A stretch of DNA of 64,000 nucleotides from Vibrio sp. YMD68 (GCF_029958905.1 NZ_CP124613.1:496001-560000); one strand, 5' to 3'; counted from the stretch's first letter, positions 1 to 9,374 are shown. A program made the numbers and translations. The notes: a model not told the origin generated them from the sequence alone.

Positions 1-1
1 C

Positions 2-1645
2 AGTGTGATCACACAAACCGCTGAAGGGTATTTTTCAGTGGCGGATCAAGTCATGAGCCAGCACACGGAGTCTATAGAGCTTAATCAACAGCTTAATAGT
101 GCAAGACAAGTTTTTGTTAAATTTGAAGATTCTTTTCAAAAAGTCACCTTACTGTTGCTAGATAAAGTCAGCAAAAGTCGTTCTCAGAGTAATAAAGTCG
201 ATCGATTAACCAGTGGAATACAGCGAGATCTCAGAACACTACGTGCAGCCAACCCCGATATGGATCTGACTAAGTTAGTGGAAACATTTACCAGTAATGT
301 CAGCCGAGCCAAAGAAGGCATTGGCAGCATAAAAGTCAGTGCGGGAGTCATTGCTCGATTCGAGAAAACGTTGGCGAAACTAGAAGAAGCTGGAGTATCA
401 GAAAAAGGCATGCTGCCACTGATGATTCGTCAGCGCCAACTGCAAAGCGAGATTCGAGGCTTGATTGAGCAAGCTCAGCAGAGTACGCGTGCTATGGAAG
501 CGGAGGTTGAACAGCTTTCAGACATGGCATTGGTCGAAGTCGATTCGGCCAGTTCAGTCACGGCTAAGTCTGTGGAATCTGCGGAAGTTATGATCATCGT
601 TATGACGCTCGCCTCAGCATTTGTTGCAGCAATCATTGGTTATCTAACATCCAGATCGATACATAAACCTCTCTCCTTGATCAATCGGGTATTACGCAAG
701 ATGACACAAGGGGACATGACTCACCATGTGAACTACCAATCAAGTTGTGAATTCGGTGAACTCTCCAATTCCATCGACCAGCTTGTTTCTGAAATGAAAA
801 ACTTACTTTCTCAAATCAACTCGGGCTCTGACAGCTTAGCCGAAGAAGCTCAGAATGCATCACAAATTAGCGATGCCACCATGTCCCGGGTGTCGACGCA
901 GAAACAGCAAATCGATTTAGTGGCAGCCGCTATCTCAGAGATGGAAGTGAGCGTGTCGGAAGTGTTCCGTTCTACCGAGCAATCCCAAGAAGAAGTTAAG
1001 AAAGCCAATACCAGCACGCAAGAGAGCAGAGGGCAGGTTGCCAGCAGTTTAGTGCTGGTTGAAGAGCTGCTTCACTCCATCAATACCGCCGTGGATATTA
1101 CTCACAAGTTAGATGAGTTTAGTAATAACATTGGCAGCATTCTTGATGTGATTCGAGGCATTGCTGAGCAAACTAACTTGCTTGCTTTGAATGCGGCGAT
1201 AGAAGCGGCGAGAGCCGGAGAGCATGGACGCGGCTTTGCTGTCGTAGCCGATGAAGTCAGAACTTTAGCCACAAGAACCCAGCAATCAACCGTTGAAATC
1301 CAGAGGATGATAGAAAGTCTGCAAGAGAGCTCTCAACAAGTGGTGGAGGTTATGAATGAGAGTCAGGACAAAACCAAAGAATGTGTTGAACAAAGTCGAA
1401 TTACCGATGAAACCTTGAAGTCGGTGGCAGAGCGTATGGAATCCATCAATGATATGAGCATGCAAGTGGCTCATGCATCTGAAGAGCAAATAGTGGTCAG
1501 CCGCGATATTGCAAAAACCATCAACGAAATATCGGAAGTGGCGATTGAGACCGAAACAGAAGCGAGAGGCGCATCGTCTGTAAGTGACGTGTTAGCGCAG
1601 CTAGCGCAGCAGCAGCGGACACTGGTTAATAAGTTCAAGTTGTAG
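2..1645 (+). CDS. Methyl-accepting chemotaxis protein, 5' end outside window
   Basis: Inner-membrane chemoreceptor that senses a periplasmic ligand and controls the CheA kinase. The frame is open to the window edge, so the first transmembrane helix and start codon are missing. What remains is a helical periplasmic sensor part, a second membrane helix at about residues 194-214 of the visible protein, a HAMP linker (about 215-268) and the cytoplasmic signalling domain. The highly conserved hairpin tip is clear ([19 protein letters not shown] followed by [12 protein letters not shown], about residues 386-420). The ligand cannot be told from sequence. It lies 38 bp before a sugar-binding protein gene in the same direction, so the two may be functionally linked, but this is inference. 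Confidence 0.95.
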   Translation, partial: SVITQTAEGYFSVADQVMSQHTESIELNQQLNSARQVFVKFEDSFQKVTLLLLDKVSKSRSQSNKVDRLTSGIQRDLRTLRAANPDMDLTKLVETFTSNVSRAKEGIGSIKVSAGVIARFEKTLAKLEEAGVSEKGMLPLMIRQRQLQSEIRGLIEQAQQSTRAMEAEVEQLSDMALVEVDSASSVTAKSVESAEVMIIVMTLASAFVAAIIGYLTSRSIHKPLSLINRVLRKMTQGDMTHHVNYQSSCEFGELSNSIDQLVSEMKNLLSQINSGSDSLAEEAQNASQISDATMSRVSTQKQQIDLVAAAISEMEVSVSEVFRSTEQSQEEVKKANTSTQESRGQVASSLVLVEELLHSINTAVDITHKLDEFSNNIGSILDVIRGIAEQTNLLALNAAIEAARAGEHGRGFAVVADEVRTLATRTQQSTVEIQRMIESLQESSQQVVEVMNESQDKTKECVEQSRITDETLKSVAERMESINDMSMQVAHASEEQIVVSRDIAKTINEISEVAIETETEARGASSVSDVLAQLAQQQRTLVNKFKL

Positions 1646-1683
1646 CCGTGTGGACGTATAAAAATAAAAAGGAAGGGAGTGTT

Positions 1684-2913
1684 ATGAAATATTTTGGCAA
1701 GCTATGTCTGTTATTTGCGGTTTGTTTTTCCGCAGTAGTACAAAGTGGAACACTGGTTATCGAGAGTTGGCGTGAAGATGGGGAAATTTGGAACAACAAA
1801 ATTATTCCCGCCTTTAATGCCGTCCATCCCAATATTAAAGTCGAATATAAGCATACTGTAGCGACCGAGTATAACGATCAATTGAATGGAAGGCTTGCAG
1901 GGGGTAATGCCGGCGATATTATTACGTGTCGTCCGTTTGATGATTCACTTAAGTTATTTAATGATGGTCATCTGGTGGATTTAACCGACGTTGACGGCAT
2001 GGAAAACTTCCCCTCTTTTGCACAGTCTGCATGGCAAACCGATGATGGAGCCGTGACTTTTTGTTTACCGTTGGCGTCTGTTATTCACGGCTTCTTCTAC
2101 AACAAAACCATCTTCTCTGAGTTAGGCCTTAAAGAACCTCAAACCGTAGAAGAATTTTTCATGGGCTTAGATAAAGTCAAAGCCAGTGGTAAGTATGTTC
2201 CGATTGCCATGGGGACAAAAGACAAATGGGAAGCGGCAACAATGGGCTTTCAAAATATTGGACCTAACTACTGGAATGGTGAAGATGGCCGTTTTGGTTT
2301 GATATCTGGCGAAGGGAAATTGAATGACCCTGAATATCAAGCCGTGTTTGAGCAGTTAGGCCGTTGGGGTGCTTACATGGGAGATGGATATCAAGATCGT
2401 GGTTATACCGATGCAATAGATATGTTTGCTTCTGGTAAAGCGGCGGTTTATCCAGCCGGTTCATGGGATATTTCTGCTTTTAACAGCAAAATCGATTTAG
2501 GGGTGTTTAGACCACCGGTTAAGAACTCAGGCGATGATTGCTTTATCAGTGACCATACTGATATCGGTATTGGGATCAACGCCAACAGTAAAAACTTAGC
2601 GGAAGCACAGACCTTTATAGACTGGATGTCCAGTGAAGAATTCGCCGGCCTCTTTACCAACGCGTTGCCTGGCTTCTTCTCACTATCGAATCACTTTATT
2701 GACGTTGCTGATCCAACAGCAAAAACTATGATCGCTTGGCGTGATACCTGTGACTCGACCATTCGGAACTCTTATCAGATCTTAAACCGTGGCGAACCGA
2801 GTTTAGAGTTGGAAATTTGGGAAACCAGTGTTGGCGTGATTAATGGTTCAATGATGGCTACTGATGCAGCCAACCGTTTACAACAGGGGCTGCAAGGTTG
2901 GTATAAACCTTAG
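1684..2913 (+). CDS. ABC transporter substrate-binding protein, carbohydrate type
   Basis: Periplasmic solute-binding protein of the UgpB/MalE-like family (COG1653), which delivers a sugar or sugar derivative to an ABC importer. A signal peptide is visible at residues 1-20 (MKYFGKLCLLFAVCFSAVVQ), followed by the usual opening strand (GTLVIESWREDGE). I chose ATG 1684 because AAGGAAGGGAG lies just upstream; an earlier in-frame GTG at 1648 would place the signal peptide internally. Length about 409 residues is normal. No permease or ATPase gene follows, so it is an orphan here. It could serve as a ligand-presenting protein for the upstream chemoreceptor, which is a guess from position. Confidence 0.9.
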   Translation: MKYFGKLCLLFAVCFSAVVQSGTLVIESWREDGEIWNNKIIPAFNAVHPNIKVEYKHTVATEYNDQLNGRLAGGNAGDIITCRPFDDSLKLFNDGHLVDLTDVDGMENFPSFAQSAWQTDDGAVTFCLPLASVIHGFFYNKTIFSELGLKEPQTVEEFFMGLDKVKASGKYVPIAMGTKDKWEAATMGFQNIGPNYWNGEDGRFGLISGEGKLNDPEYQAVFEQLGRWGAYMGDGYQDRGYTDAIDMFASGKAAVYPAGSWDISAFNSKIDLGVFRPPVKNSGDDCFISDHTDIGIGINANSKNLAEAQTFIDWMSSEEFAGLFTNALPGFFSLSNHFIDVADPTAKTMIAWRDTCDSTIRNSYQILNRGEPSLELEIWETSVGVINGSMMATDAANRLQQGLQGWYKP

Positions 2914-3057
2914 CGTTAGCGTGAAACTATAGCGTTAGCGTGAAAATTATAGCGTTAGTGTAAAAATTATAACATTAGCGTGAAAACTTTAGCGTTAACC
3001 TTAAAACTTCAGCTTAAGCGTTAAAACGCTAGCCTTAAAAACGTTAGCCCTAAAAAC
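2912..3057. repeat. Degenerate tandem repeat, about 20-bp unit
   Basis: Starting at the stop codon of the binding-protein gene are six to seven direct units of about 20 bp based on AGCGTTAGCGTGAAAACTAT. The first four units (2912-2990) are close copies; the later ones decay progressively towards 3057. The unit has no coding potential that I can see. It fills the first part of a 405-bp gap; beyond it are a terminator and about 200 bp in which I see nothing else except a short repeated GTTGACGAG near 3211-3231. Confidence 0.85.
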
Positions 3058-3082
3058 AGTGACAGAACGCTCCAAACGTTTG

Positions 3083-3113
3083 AAAAGCGATCATTATGAT
3101 CGCTTTTTTTTTG
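3083..3113 (+). terminator. Rho-independent terminator
   Basis: Perfect 7-bp stem GCGATCA (3087-3093) and TGATCGC (3097-3103), 3-nt loop, followed by a run of nine T. It is positioned to end transcription from the binding-protein gene after the repeat tract. Confidence 0.85.
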
Positions 3114-3318
3114 TACTTTATTTGGGTAGAGGATCTCTTTTTAACCATTGGGGCGATGAGAGCTGACATTGTGATGAATGGGTTTGATTAAGTTAGGTGG
3201 CGGCTTTGTGTTGACGAGATGTTGACGAGTGTTCGAAGAGATCTCTGGATACCCGCCACGAAAACAAACACGATAGTCATCAAAGGTTAGTTTATCAAAC
3301 AATGTACGGAGCCATGCT

Positions 3319-4221
3319 ATGAGTGATTGGATAAAATCGGCAGCAGTCGTGATTGCTGTTTCTTCTTCGTTAGTGAATGCGCAAAATGGTCAGTACACAT
3401 CGGATGATTCCGTTATGAACGGTGTCATTACTGAGCAGCGTGCAATGCTTTCAAAGAATACCCAAGGAAAAGGGTTTGGGCCGCAGTCTCCACGCGACCT
3501 TGACCAGAAAGAAGGGAGGAATCAAATAACATTTTCTGCTGCTCCTCCTGCGACTGAAATGAATCTATGTAATATCCATTTTCACAAAAATGCCGAACAC
3601 AAAGGGGGAGAGTTTACTCAATACGCCGGAAATGGCGATGGTCAGGGTTACCTTAGCGGTTATCGATATTCAGGTACGCTGGCACCATCGGAGCGAAAGC
3701 CTGTAAAAGGTGAGGTTTGCCCTAGTTATCCTACTGGGCATACTAAGAATAGTCAGCACAGTGGGTATAGTGGGCTAAGTGTTGGTGATACAATCGAAGT
3801 TCACTATGTGTATTCAACAGCTCAGGTGCAACCGGGAGCAACGTTAGGGGCATGTTTCAATGATGCGATTGGTAACCCGCAGCTTCGTGTTGAAACTCAA
3901 GTCTATGTGCTGGTCAACGATAACAACGCTGGCAATTTTATTGAATTGGCGAGTGTCCAAGAACAGAATGGCAAGTACCAATCTGTGAATATTCCGAGTG
4001 ATACCGGAACACCTATTCAGTACGCCGGTTCGACAACGGGGCCTAACTTCAACGAAAAAGCGTCTCCATTTCAAGTCACATGGAGTGTACGCCCTAAAGT
4101 GGCCAAAGTGGATATTAATAGTGTAGGTCGTTGGTGTGAAAACAATGTCTTTGATGAAGACCATGCTCATGGTGTGCGAAATTTAGTCGTGAATCCTGAT
4201 CTGTTGTCTCCCATGAATTAG
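3319..4221 (+). CDS. Delta-class carbonic anhydrase, secreted
   Basis: Predicted zinc enzyme interconverting CO2 and bicarbonate, in the periplasm or outside the cell. A signal peptide ends near residue 21 (SSLVNA). The recognisable feature is CNIHFHKNAEHKGGEF near residues 83-98, matching the zinc-ligand region of the delta carbonic anhydrase family (PF10563-type) first known from diatoms and also found in marine bacteria. Several cysteines (CNIH, EVCPSY, GACFND, RWCENN) would suit disulfides in an exported protein. Start ATG 3319 follows ACGGAG. It is a single gene, with a terminator upstream and repeats downstream. The assignment rests on motif recognition, not on a search. Confidence 0.75.
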   Translation: MSDWIKSAAVVIAVSSSLVNAQNGQYTSDDSVMNGVITEQRAMLSKNTQGKGFGPQSPRDLDQKEGRNQITFSAAPPATEMNLCNIHFHKNAEHKGGEFTQYAGNGDGQGYLSGYRYSGTLAPSERKPVKGEVCPSYPTGHTKNSQHSGYSGLSVGDTIEVHYVYSTAQVQPGATLGACFNDAIGNPQLRVETQVYVLVNDNNAGNFIELASVQEQNGKYQSVNIPSDTGTPIQYAGSTTGPNFNEKASPFQVTWSVRPKVAKVDINSVGRWCENNVFDEDHAHGVRNLVVNPDLLSPMN

Positions 4222-4276
4222 CCATTGCCTCAATAGTGTGATCTAATTCCACTCGTTCAGATAGCGTTTCATCGAT

Positions 4277-4340
4277 ATATTTAGCGCATTATATTTAACG
4301 CACTGCATTTAACGCATTGTATTTAACCCATTGCACTTAA
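4277..4340. repeat. Short tandem repeat, about 15-bp unit
   Basis: About four degenerate direct units of the form ATTTAACGCATTGT lie between the carbonic anhydrase and GST genes. They share the TTAACGC/GCGTTA core with the 20-bp repeats at 2912-3057 although the period differs. Confidence 0.7.
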
Positions 4341-4372
4341 AGTAAGCGTTATCGCGAAATTGTTATAACTAA

Positions 4373-5110
4373 ATGGAAATGGAAAGACTAAGTGAAACCA
4401 TGAGCAGTCAATTAATTCAAGGCAGTAACAGCAATTCAAGCGTTCAAGCCCCGATACTCTATTCTTTGCAGCACTGTCCATACGCGATGCGGGCACGTAT
4501 CGCCTTGTTTAAATCTCAGAAAACCGTACTAATTAGGGCCGTTAAACTGAACAACAAGCCTAAGGAAATGCTGGTCGCTTCCCCAAAAGGGAGTGTGCCA
4601 GTTTTGGTTGTTAGCGACCGTATTATTCTAGAAGAGAGTTTGGAAGTGATGCTATGGGCTTTGGCTGAAAATGATCCCGATGATCTTCTTCACCATAAGC
4701 AAGAGGCGGCATTGACTCGCATGCATGCATTAATCAGTCTTTTTGAGTCTGAGTTTGTTCCTGCGTTGGAGGCGTATAGCTGTGCTAAGCGATACCATGA
4801 AGACAATCTAGGAGAGTGCCGCCGTCGCTGTGAAGTGGTACTGCAGTCGTTAGAGGATAGACTGACGGAGCATACCTACCTGTTTTCTGACCGAGAAAGC
4901 TTGTTAGATATTGCCGTGATGCCTTTTATTCGTAAGTTTGCTCGAATTGAAAGGCAGTGGTACTTGCAGAGCCCATACCCTAAACTTCGCGATTGGCTTA
5001 ATGGGTATTTACAAAGTGCTATGTTTGCTAAGGTGATGGCAAAACACGAACTGTGGCTAGAGAATCGACAGGATATTTACTTTGGCTACTCCAAAAGCAA
5101 AAAATCTTGA
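4373..5110 (+). CDS. Glutathione S-transferase family protein
   Basis: Cytosolic GST-fold protein of 245 residues. The N-terminal thioredoxin-like domain starts at ILYSLQHCPYAMRARIAL, with a CPYA motif at the position used by glutaredoxin and omega/beta-type GSTs, followed by PKGSVPVLVV (the cis-proline segment) and EESLEVMLWAL (the glutathione-binding loop). A helical C-terminal domain follows (about residues 110-235). Substrate unknown. Starts at 4373, 4379 or 4400 are possible and none has a strong ribosome-binding site. The 3' end overlaps the convergent DUF3565 gene by 25 bp. Confidence 0.8.
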   Translation: MEMERLSETMSSQLIQGSNSNSSVQAPILYSLQHCPYAMRARIALFKSQKTVLIRAVKLNNKPKEMLVASPKGSVPVLVVSDRIILEESLEVMLWALAENDPDDLLHHKQEAALTRMHALISLFESEFVPALEAYSCAKRYHEDNLGECRRRCEVVLQSLEDRLTEHTYLFSDRESLLDIAVMPFIRKFARIERQWYLQSPYPKLRDWLNGYLQSAMFAKVMAKHELWLENRQDIYFGYSKSKKS

Positions 5111-5301
5111 GGGGATCCTGTATCGCATTTTTTGCACTCTAACAAGTAACCCAGCATTGACTGTCTACCCTCTTGAGAGACAACCCACGGTCGGCAGATA
5201 AAGGGAGGATTGTGTCTGACATGCTGGAAATGGCCGCATTCCAACTGAGCAACCCAGTCGTCGTTTTCGTCTTTGTGGTAACCCGTGATGGCTTGTTTCA
5301 T
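5086..5301 (-). CDS. DUF3565 domain protein
   Basis: Small protein of 71 residues of the DUF3565 family, recognised by LECGHFQHVRHNPP and ICRPWVVSQEGR. Conserved C-x-H, histidines and the late CKKC pair suggest a zinc-binding fold; function unknown. It is convergent with the GST gene and their 3' ends overlap by 25 bp. Confidence 0.85.
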   Translation of the reverse strand: MKQAITGYHKDENDDWVAQLECGHFQHVRHNPPFICRPWVVSQEGRQSMLGYLLECKKCDTGSPQDFLLLE

Positions 5302-5428
5302 TTTGTCATTATTGTGTGGTTTGCAGAGAGTGCCAGTTGCAGAACACTGGCACGTTAGAAAGCACTATGTTTAATTGCGGTTATTTTCTACGGTTTTTGG
5401 CTATGCTGCTTTTGGCTATGCTGCATGG

Positions 5429-5463
5429 CCTAAAGCCTAAAGCCTAAAGCCTAAAGCCTAAAG
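5429..5463. repeat. Heptamer tandem repeat (CCTAAAG)x5
   Basis: Five perfect copies of CCTAAAG in a row, just downstream of the RIO kinase stop codon. Immediately before it a 13-bp stretch, TTGGCTATGCTGC, is also directly repeated (about 5396-5424). Noncoding as far as I can see; a length-polymorphic microsatellite. Confidence 0.9.
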
Positions 5464-5470
5464 CGAAAGG

Positions 5471-6355
5471 TTATTCAGACCAGTTAAACTTACTTTCATC
5501 AATGCCTTCTTTTGCTTCTTTGATTCGCTCTCGTCTAAAGCGTTCTTCACTTCTCGCATCATCAATTTCTTTCATGATAGCCGCAAGATCAGCTTCGATA
5601 TCCTGTTCAACGAACGTTCCCGTTAGCTCAGTGTCTGGTTTGAGGTCACCTTTCTCAAAGATAGCCCAGATTTCTTTCGCGTATTCGGTGGTGAGAAGCT
5701 CTGGTGCAAATTGACCGTAGTAATCACGGATATTATTGACATCGCGAGTGAGCATCCATTCAGCATTGTTATTCGCTGCGGCATCAACGGCTTGAGGTAA
5801 ATCAATGATCACTGGACCATATTCATCAACCAATACATTGAACTCGGAGAGATCGCCGTGAATGAGACCTGCACAGAGCATTTTCACCACGTAAGTCATC
5901 ATAACGGCGTGGTCTTCAATGGCTTGTTCGGCAGGCATGACCACATCATTCAGCCTAGGCGCGACGTAACCGTCATCATCGGTCACCAGTTCCATTAGCA
6001 ATACCCCATCGTAACAACCGTAAGGTTCAGGCACTCTTACACCGGCCGCAGCGAGCTTAAACAAAGCATCGACTTCGGCGCTTTGCCATACCTTCTCTTG
6101 CTGATCGCGGCCAAAGCCAGAGCCTTTTTCCATAGCGCGAGCACGGCGGCTGTTTCGGACCTTACGTCCTTCTCGATAAGCCACGGCTTTTTTAAAGCTA
6201 CGTTGAGTCGCTTCCTTATACACTTTGGCACAACGGATCTCTTCACCGCAGCGTACAATGTACACCGAGGCTTCTTTGCCACTCATTAATTGGCTCTGAA
6301 CCTCGTCAACTAAACCGTCGTCGACTAAAGGCTGTATTCTCTTAGGTATTTTCAT
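5471..6355 (-). CDS. RIO1-family serine/threonine protein kinase
   Basis: Bacterial RIO-type atypical kinase of about 294 residues. Visible elements: the nucleotide-binding region MSGKEASVYIVRCGEEIRCAK (with the ATP-binding lysine), the catalytic loop HGDLSEFNVLV and the metal-binding IIDLPQAVD. DLPQ in place of DFG is typical of RIO kinases (usually DFPQ). The N-terminal MKIPKRIQPLVDDGLVDEV fits the family start, so I chose 6355 over an upstream in-frame ATG at 6394. The substrate is unknown. Confidence 0.9.
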   Translation of the reverse strand: MKIPKRIQPLVDDGLVDEVQSQLMSGKEASVYIVRCGEEIRCAKVYKEATQRSFKKAVAYREGRKVRNSRRARAMEKGSGFGRDQQEKVWQSAEVDALFKLAAAGVRVPEPYGCYDGVLLMELVTDDDGYVAPRLNDVVMPAEQAIEDHAVMMTYVVKMLCAGLIHGDLSEFNVLVDEYGPVIIDLPQAVDAAANNNAEWMLTRDVNNIRDYYGQFAPELLTTEYAKEIWAIFEKGDLKPDTELTGTFVEQDIEADLAAIMKEIDDARSEERFRRERIKEAKEGIDESKFNWSE

Positions 6356-6550
6356 AGCGTCGTTATACATTAGTTCGTAGCGAGATGTAATCATAAGGTG
6401 CTAATTAGACGAAAATAGCGACATTTTGCCGAGATATTCATAAGCAGCGTAAGCCACTTGTTGTCTACAAGGCACCTTTCAATTGTTTACAAGGTACCTT
6501 TAAAGCTTAACTCAAATATCCCATCAAGGAAGTGAAAAACCGTGGGCGCT

Positions 6551-7015
6551 TTACACGATGTTATTGATGATGGGGATCTTGAGCAATGGGTCAGGCTCGC
6601 TATCGATAAAGTATGACCACACATGACGGTAGACAGCGTGTTGACCAGGAAATGGCGTTATCTCAATCGCCTCTTCCAGGGTACACCATCGGTATTCGGT
6701 GTGCTCTTCGTTCAATGTCACTGGTTGATCATCGGGGCAATACACGGCAAAAACAGGGATCATCTGAAGCACATTGACGTGAGGCTCATAAAACTTGTCG
6801 ATAAAATGGGCGTTATACAACGTTCTGACCTCGATTTGAGTCTCTTCTTGAAATTCTCTTATGATGGCCTGACACCCGTTTTCACTTCCTTCAATGGACC
6901 CTGCTACATGGCACCAATACCCACCTTTGACGCGTTTCATTAGAAGAATTTTTAGTTGGCCATTCACTTTGGAAATGGCGACCCCTGACACGATGGATGT
7001 ACTGAGCGGTATCAT
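6551..7015 (-). CDS. Nudix hydrolase
   Basis: Hydrolase of nucleoside diphosphate-linked compounds. The Nudix box runs GSIEGSENGCQAIIREF then QEETQI: the G-x5-E-x7-R-E-U-x-E-E core is intact, but the usual glycine near the end is Q. The chosen start, ATG 7015, has AGGAAG five bases upstream; a longer frame begins at 7045. Length 154 residues. The FYEPHVNVLQMIPVFAVYC segment resembles NudB-like dATP pyrophosphatases, but the substrate cannot be assigned. Confidence 0.85.
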   Translation of the reverse strand: MIPLSTSIVSGVAISKVNGQLKILLMKRVKGGYWCHVAGSIEGSENGCQAIIREFQEETQIEVRTLYNAHFIDKFYEPHVNVLQMIPVFAVYCPDDQPVTLNEEHTEYRWCTLEEAIEITPFPGQHAVYRHVWSYFIDSEPDPLLKIPIINNIV

Positions 7016-7226
7016 AGTGCTTCCTATTTTTGTTTTTGCCAACAATCATAGTCACTGGCACCGATGCTATTGTTTGCTGTTGGCATAGTGAATAATGTTA
7101 TCAAACACCACCGATGGTTCGCCAATGTTTTTGAGTACATCAATTTTAAGTATGTCGAGCTAACGTACATCGAGTTCAACAATATCGAATTTTTGATGTA
7201 AATTAGAAATAAAAGAAGGAGAACAA

Positions 7227-7703
7227 ATGGAAGAAATCGTGTTTGCTGGTGGTTGCCTGTGGGGTGTTCAAGAATTTATGAGACATTTACCCGGTGTTGT
7301 TTCTACTGAAGCTGGCAGAGCAAATGGTACCAGCAATACAACCCAAGGCGATTATGATGGGTATGCAGAGTGTGTGAAAACTCAGTTTGATCCATCGATT
7401 GTTTCAGTCACACGATTAATGACTTACTTTTTTGAAATCATCGACCCTTTTAGCGTGAACAAGCAAGGGCAAGACGTGGGTGAAAAGTATCGAACGGGCG
7501 TTTACAGTAAGCACAAAGAACATCTGGACATCGCGCGGAGATACATCAATGCCCAAGAAAATTCAGCGCAAATAGTAATAGAGGTGCTTCCATTATCCAA
7601 CTATGTGAAAAGTGACGAAGAGCATCAAGATCGGTTGACCTTGAGACCGAATGATTACTGCCACATCCCTCAAAATATTCTGCACAAGTACAGAGAATTT
7701 TAA
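7227..7703 (+). CDS. msrA: Peptide methionine sulfoxide reductase (MsrA family)
   Basis: Predicted repair enzyme reducing methionine-(S)-sulfoxide. The catalytic cysteine is Cys10 in FAGGCLWGVQE (the family consensus is GCFWG; here L replaces F). YDGYAECVKTQFDP, FFEIIDPFSVNKQGQDVG and YRTGVY match MsrA blocks. At 158 residues it is a single-domain form with a shortened C-terminus and no obvious resolving-cysteine tail. A clear AGAAGGAG precedes ATG 7227. A weak hairpin, CGGCC/GGCCG (7712-7731), follows the stop. Confidence 0.85.
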   Translation: MEEIVFAGGCLWGVQEFMRHLPGVVSTEAGRANGTSNTTQGDYDGYAECVKTQFDPSIVSVTRLMTYFFEIIDPFSVNKQGQDVGEKYRTGVYSKHKEHLDIARRYINAQENSAQIVIEVLPLSNYVKSDEEHQDRLTLRPNDYCHIPQNILHKYREF

Positions 7704-7973
7704 TGTCTTTCCGGCCTCATTGTTGGGGCCGTATTCATTAATATAATCATCAGCAAAATCTTCCACATGATCAGCAGCACAAGCATCGGAAGCATAACCG
7801 ACCACCGAGTCTTGTTGAACTAATTTCTTGTTATGTTATAACGTATCAATATCTTAATGAATCAATCAAAATTAGCTTGAAATGGCATGGTATTTCCTTA
7901 TGAGTTAGTGGCGTTTCAATAGCGAATACACGTGTCATAGATCCAACAAGCGTGGGTGATAGGAGAATAATCA

Positions 7974-9002
7974 ATGAGTTCTAATCCGCGGCCAATTCGG
8001 TCGGTACCAACGAACATTATCACGGGTTTTTTGGGCGTTGGTAAAACCTCAGCCATTTTAAATCTAATGCGTCACAAACCGGCTGATGAACGTTGGGCTG
8101 TGCTCGTGAATGAATTTGGCGAAATAGGTGTGGATGGCAGCATCATCCAGGGCCAGTACAATGGAGAGAAAAAGGTCTTTATCCGTGAAGTGCCCGGAGG
8201 GTGTATGTGTTGCGCCGCTGGATTGCCCATGCAAATAGCGCTAGCTCAGTTATTGTCTGAAGCGAACCCTGATCGTTTATTCATTGAACCGACGGGGCTT
8301 GGTCACCCTAAAGAGGTACTTCAAGTGTTGTTATCTAAGCATTACCGAGAAGTCCTGTCACTTCAGAAAACCCTGACTCTCGTCGATGCTCGAAAATTGT
8401 CGGATTCACGCTATACCAGCCACGATACCTTTAATCAGCAGATATCCATTGCTGATACTGTCGTCGGTAATAAATTGGATCTTTACCAAGATAGTGATAA
8501 GAAAAGATTGATCGATTACGTTAAGCAGCATGGGCAACCAAATACTCACGTGCTTTTTTCTCAGCATGGGGAAATCGCATGGGAAGAATTTGTCGGGGAA
8601 ACGCAGTTTGGATCATTCCCTTCGCATCAACATGATAATCAGCATAAACATGAACATAAGCATCAACATAGCCATGCTAGGCCCTTGGTGTCAGACACAC
8701 CCATTCCGGAGTCTGGTTTCATCAAAGCCACAAACCAGGGAGAAGGGTTTCAAAGTACCGGCTGGCGATTCTCACCGAGTAAGGTATTCAGTCGAAAGAA
8801 ACTGGCATCTCTACTTATAGGGCTGAAAGCTGAACGGATGAAAGCGGTGTTTATTACTGACCTAGGTGTCTTTGCTTACAACCTAACCGGTGATGATCTG
8901 ACGGAAGTCGAGTTGGATGATGGTCTGGAAAGTCGGATAGAGCTGATCTCTGACCAAATAAATGATTCTCTGGAAGGAAAACTGCTAGCGTGTCTGATGT
9001 GA
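7974..9002 (+). CDS. COG0523 (CobW/YjiA) GTPase, His-rich
   Basis: G3E-family GTPase of 342 residues, a probable metal chaperone or insertase, often for zinc. Walker A GFLGVGKTS (residues 18-26), the metal-binding GGCMCCAAG near residue 77, the EPTGLGHP switch region and the NKLDL base-recognition motif are present. A His-rich loop (HKHEHKHQHSHA, about residues 222-235) separates the GTPase from the C-terminal CobW_C domain. Start ATG 7974 follows GATAGGAG. It stands alone; the secreted carbonic anhydrase 4 kb upstream is also predicted to need zinc, but no direct link is shown. Confidence 0.9.
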   Translation: MSSNPRPIRSVPTNIITGFLGVGKTSAILNLMRHKPADERWAVLVNEFGEIGVDGSIIQGQYNGEKKVFIREVPGGCMCCAAGLPMQIALAQLLSEANPDRLFIEPTGLGHPKEVLQVLLSKHYREVLSLQKTLTLVDARKLSDSRYTSHDTFNQQISIADTVVGNKLDLYQDSDKKRLIDYVKQHGQPNTHVLFSQHGEIAWEEFVGETQFGSFPSHQHDNQHKHEHKHQHSHARPLVSDTPIPESGFIKATNQGEGFQSTGWRFSPSKVFSRKKLASLLIGLKAERMKAVFITDLGVFAYNLTGDDLTEVELDDGLESRIELISDQINDSLEGKLLACLM

Positions 9003-9071
9003 CACACGACTATTGATTGGCGATATACAAATAGAAAAGCCTCTGAAAAAACAAAATAATGGGTGACCCTG

Positions 9072-9103
9072 TTGCAGTTCTTTAATGTTGCAGTTCTTTA
9101 ATG
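9072..9103. repeat. 16-bp tandem duplication
   Basis: TTGCAGTTCTTTAATG occurs twice in tandem (9072-9087, 9088-9103) exactly where the duplicated chitinase tail begins. It looks like a junction scar. Confidence 0.85.
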
Positions 9104-9236
9104 AAAAAAGGCTCCCAATTTTAGGGAGCCATTTATCGATTGCTTACTATGCTAACGCTAAGCGTTCACCATTACTGCGGGTTTAGCCCAAGCGTTTGTA
9201 ACACGAGCTTGAAGTTATCTTGGCGCTCTTTAATGG
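9095..9236 (-). pseudogene. Duplicated 3' end of GH19 chitinase locus
   Basis: This 142-bp segment is nearly identical (two mismatches noticed, at about 9110 and 9161) to 16940-17081, which holds the last 65 bp of the chitinase coding region, its stop codon and its terminator hairpin (GGCTCCC...GGGAGCC). Here it has no upstream coding sequence, so it is a relic. The two copies bracket the orphan-toxin array, implying that the array was built or inserted next to the chitinase with duplication of its tail. Confidence 0.85.
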
Positions 9237-9246
9237 AGAACTAACA

Positions 9247-9374
9247 GGGTCAGGTCTTGCCTTTTGCCTTTTTGATGCGGGTGGTCTAGTTTTTTAGCTA
9301 GGCCATTTTTGTTTTTGGGGTGAAGGGGAGTAGGCTGTAATTCAAATTTATAGCAAAACGCAAGACCTGACCCC
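9247..9374. mobile_element. RAYT-type repeat element, copy A (subfamily 1)
   Basis: About 128 bp. The left end is GGGTCAGGTCTTGCCTTTTG; the right end GCAAAACGCAAGACCTGACC is its reverse complement with one mismatch. Inside, GGTCTAGTTTTTTAGCTAGG can form a hairpin. The arrangement of two REP-like sequences in inverted orientation is that of a REPIN or small MITE moved by a RAYT transposase. Right flank TTTATCTTTC is shared with copy D, and its first eight bases with copy E. Confidence 0.85.

Noticed and set aside
7593-7805. Leftward frame of 70 codons with a protein-like stretch (DHVEDFADDYINEYGP) over the msrA 3' end and the gap
   Set aside because: Half of it is antisense to msrA, and there is no ribosome-binding site or recognisable family; the composition could be chance or a remnant.
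8530-8820. Rightward frame inside the COG0523 gene
   Set aside because: Alternate-frame shadow of the His-rich region; no independent signals.
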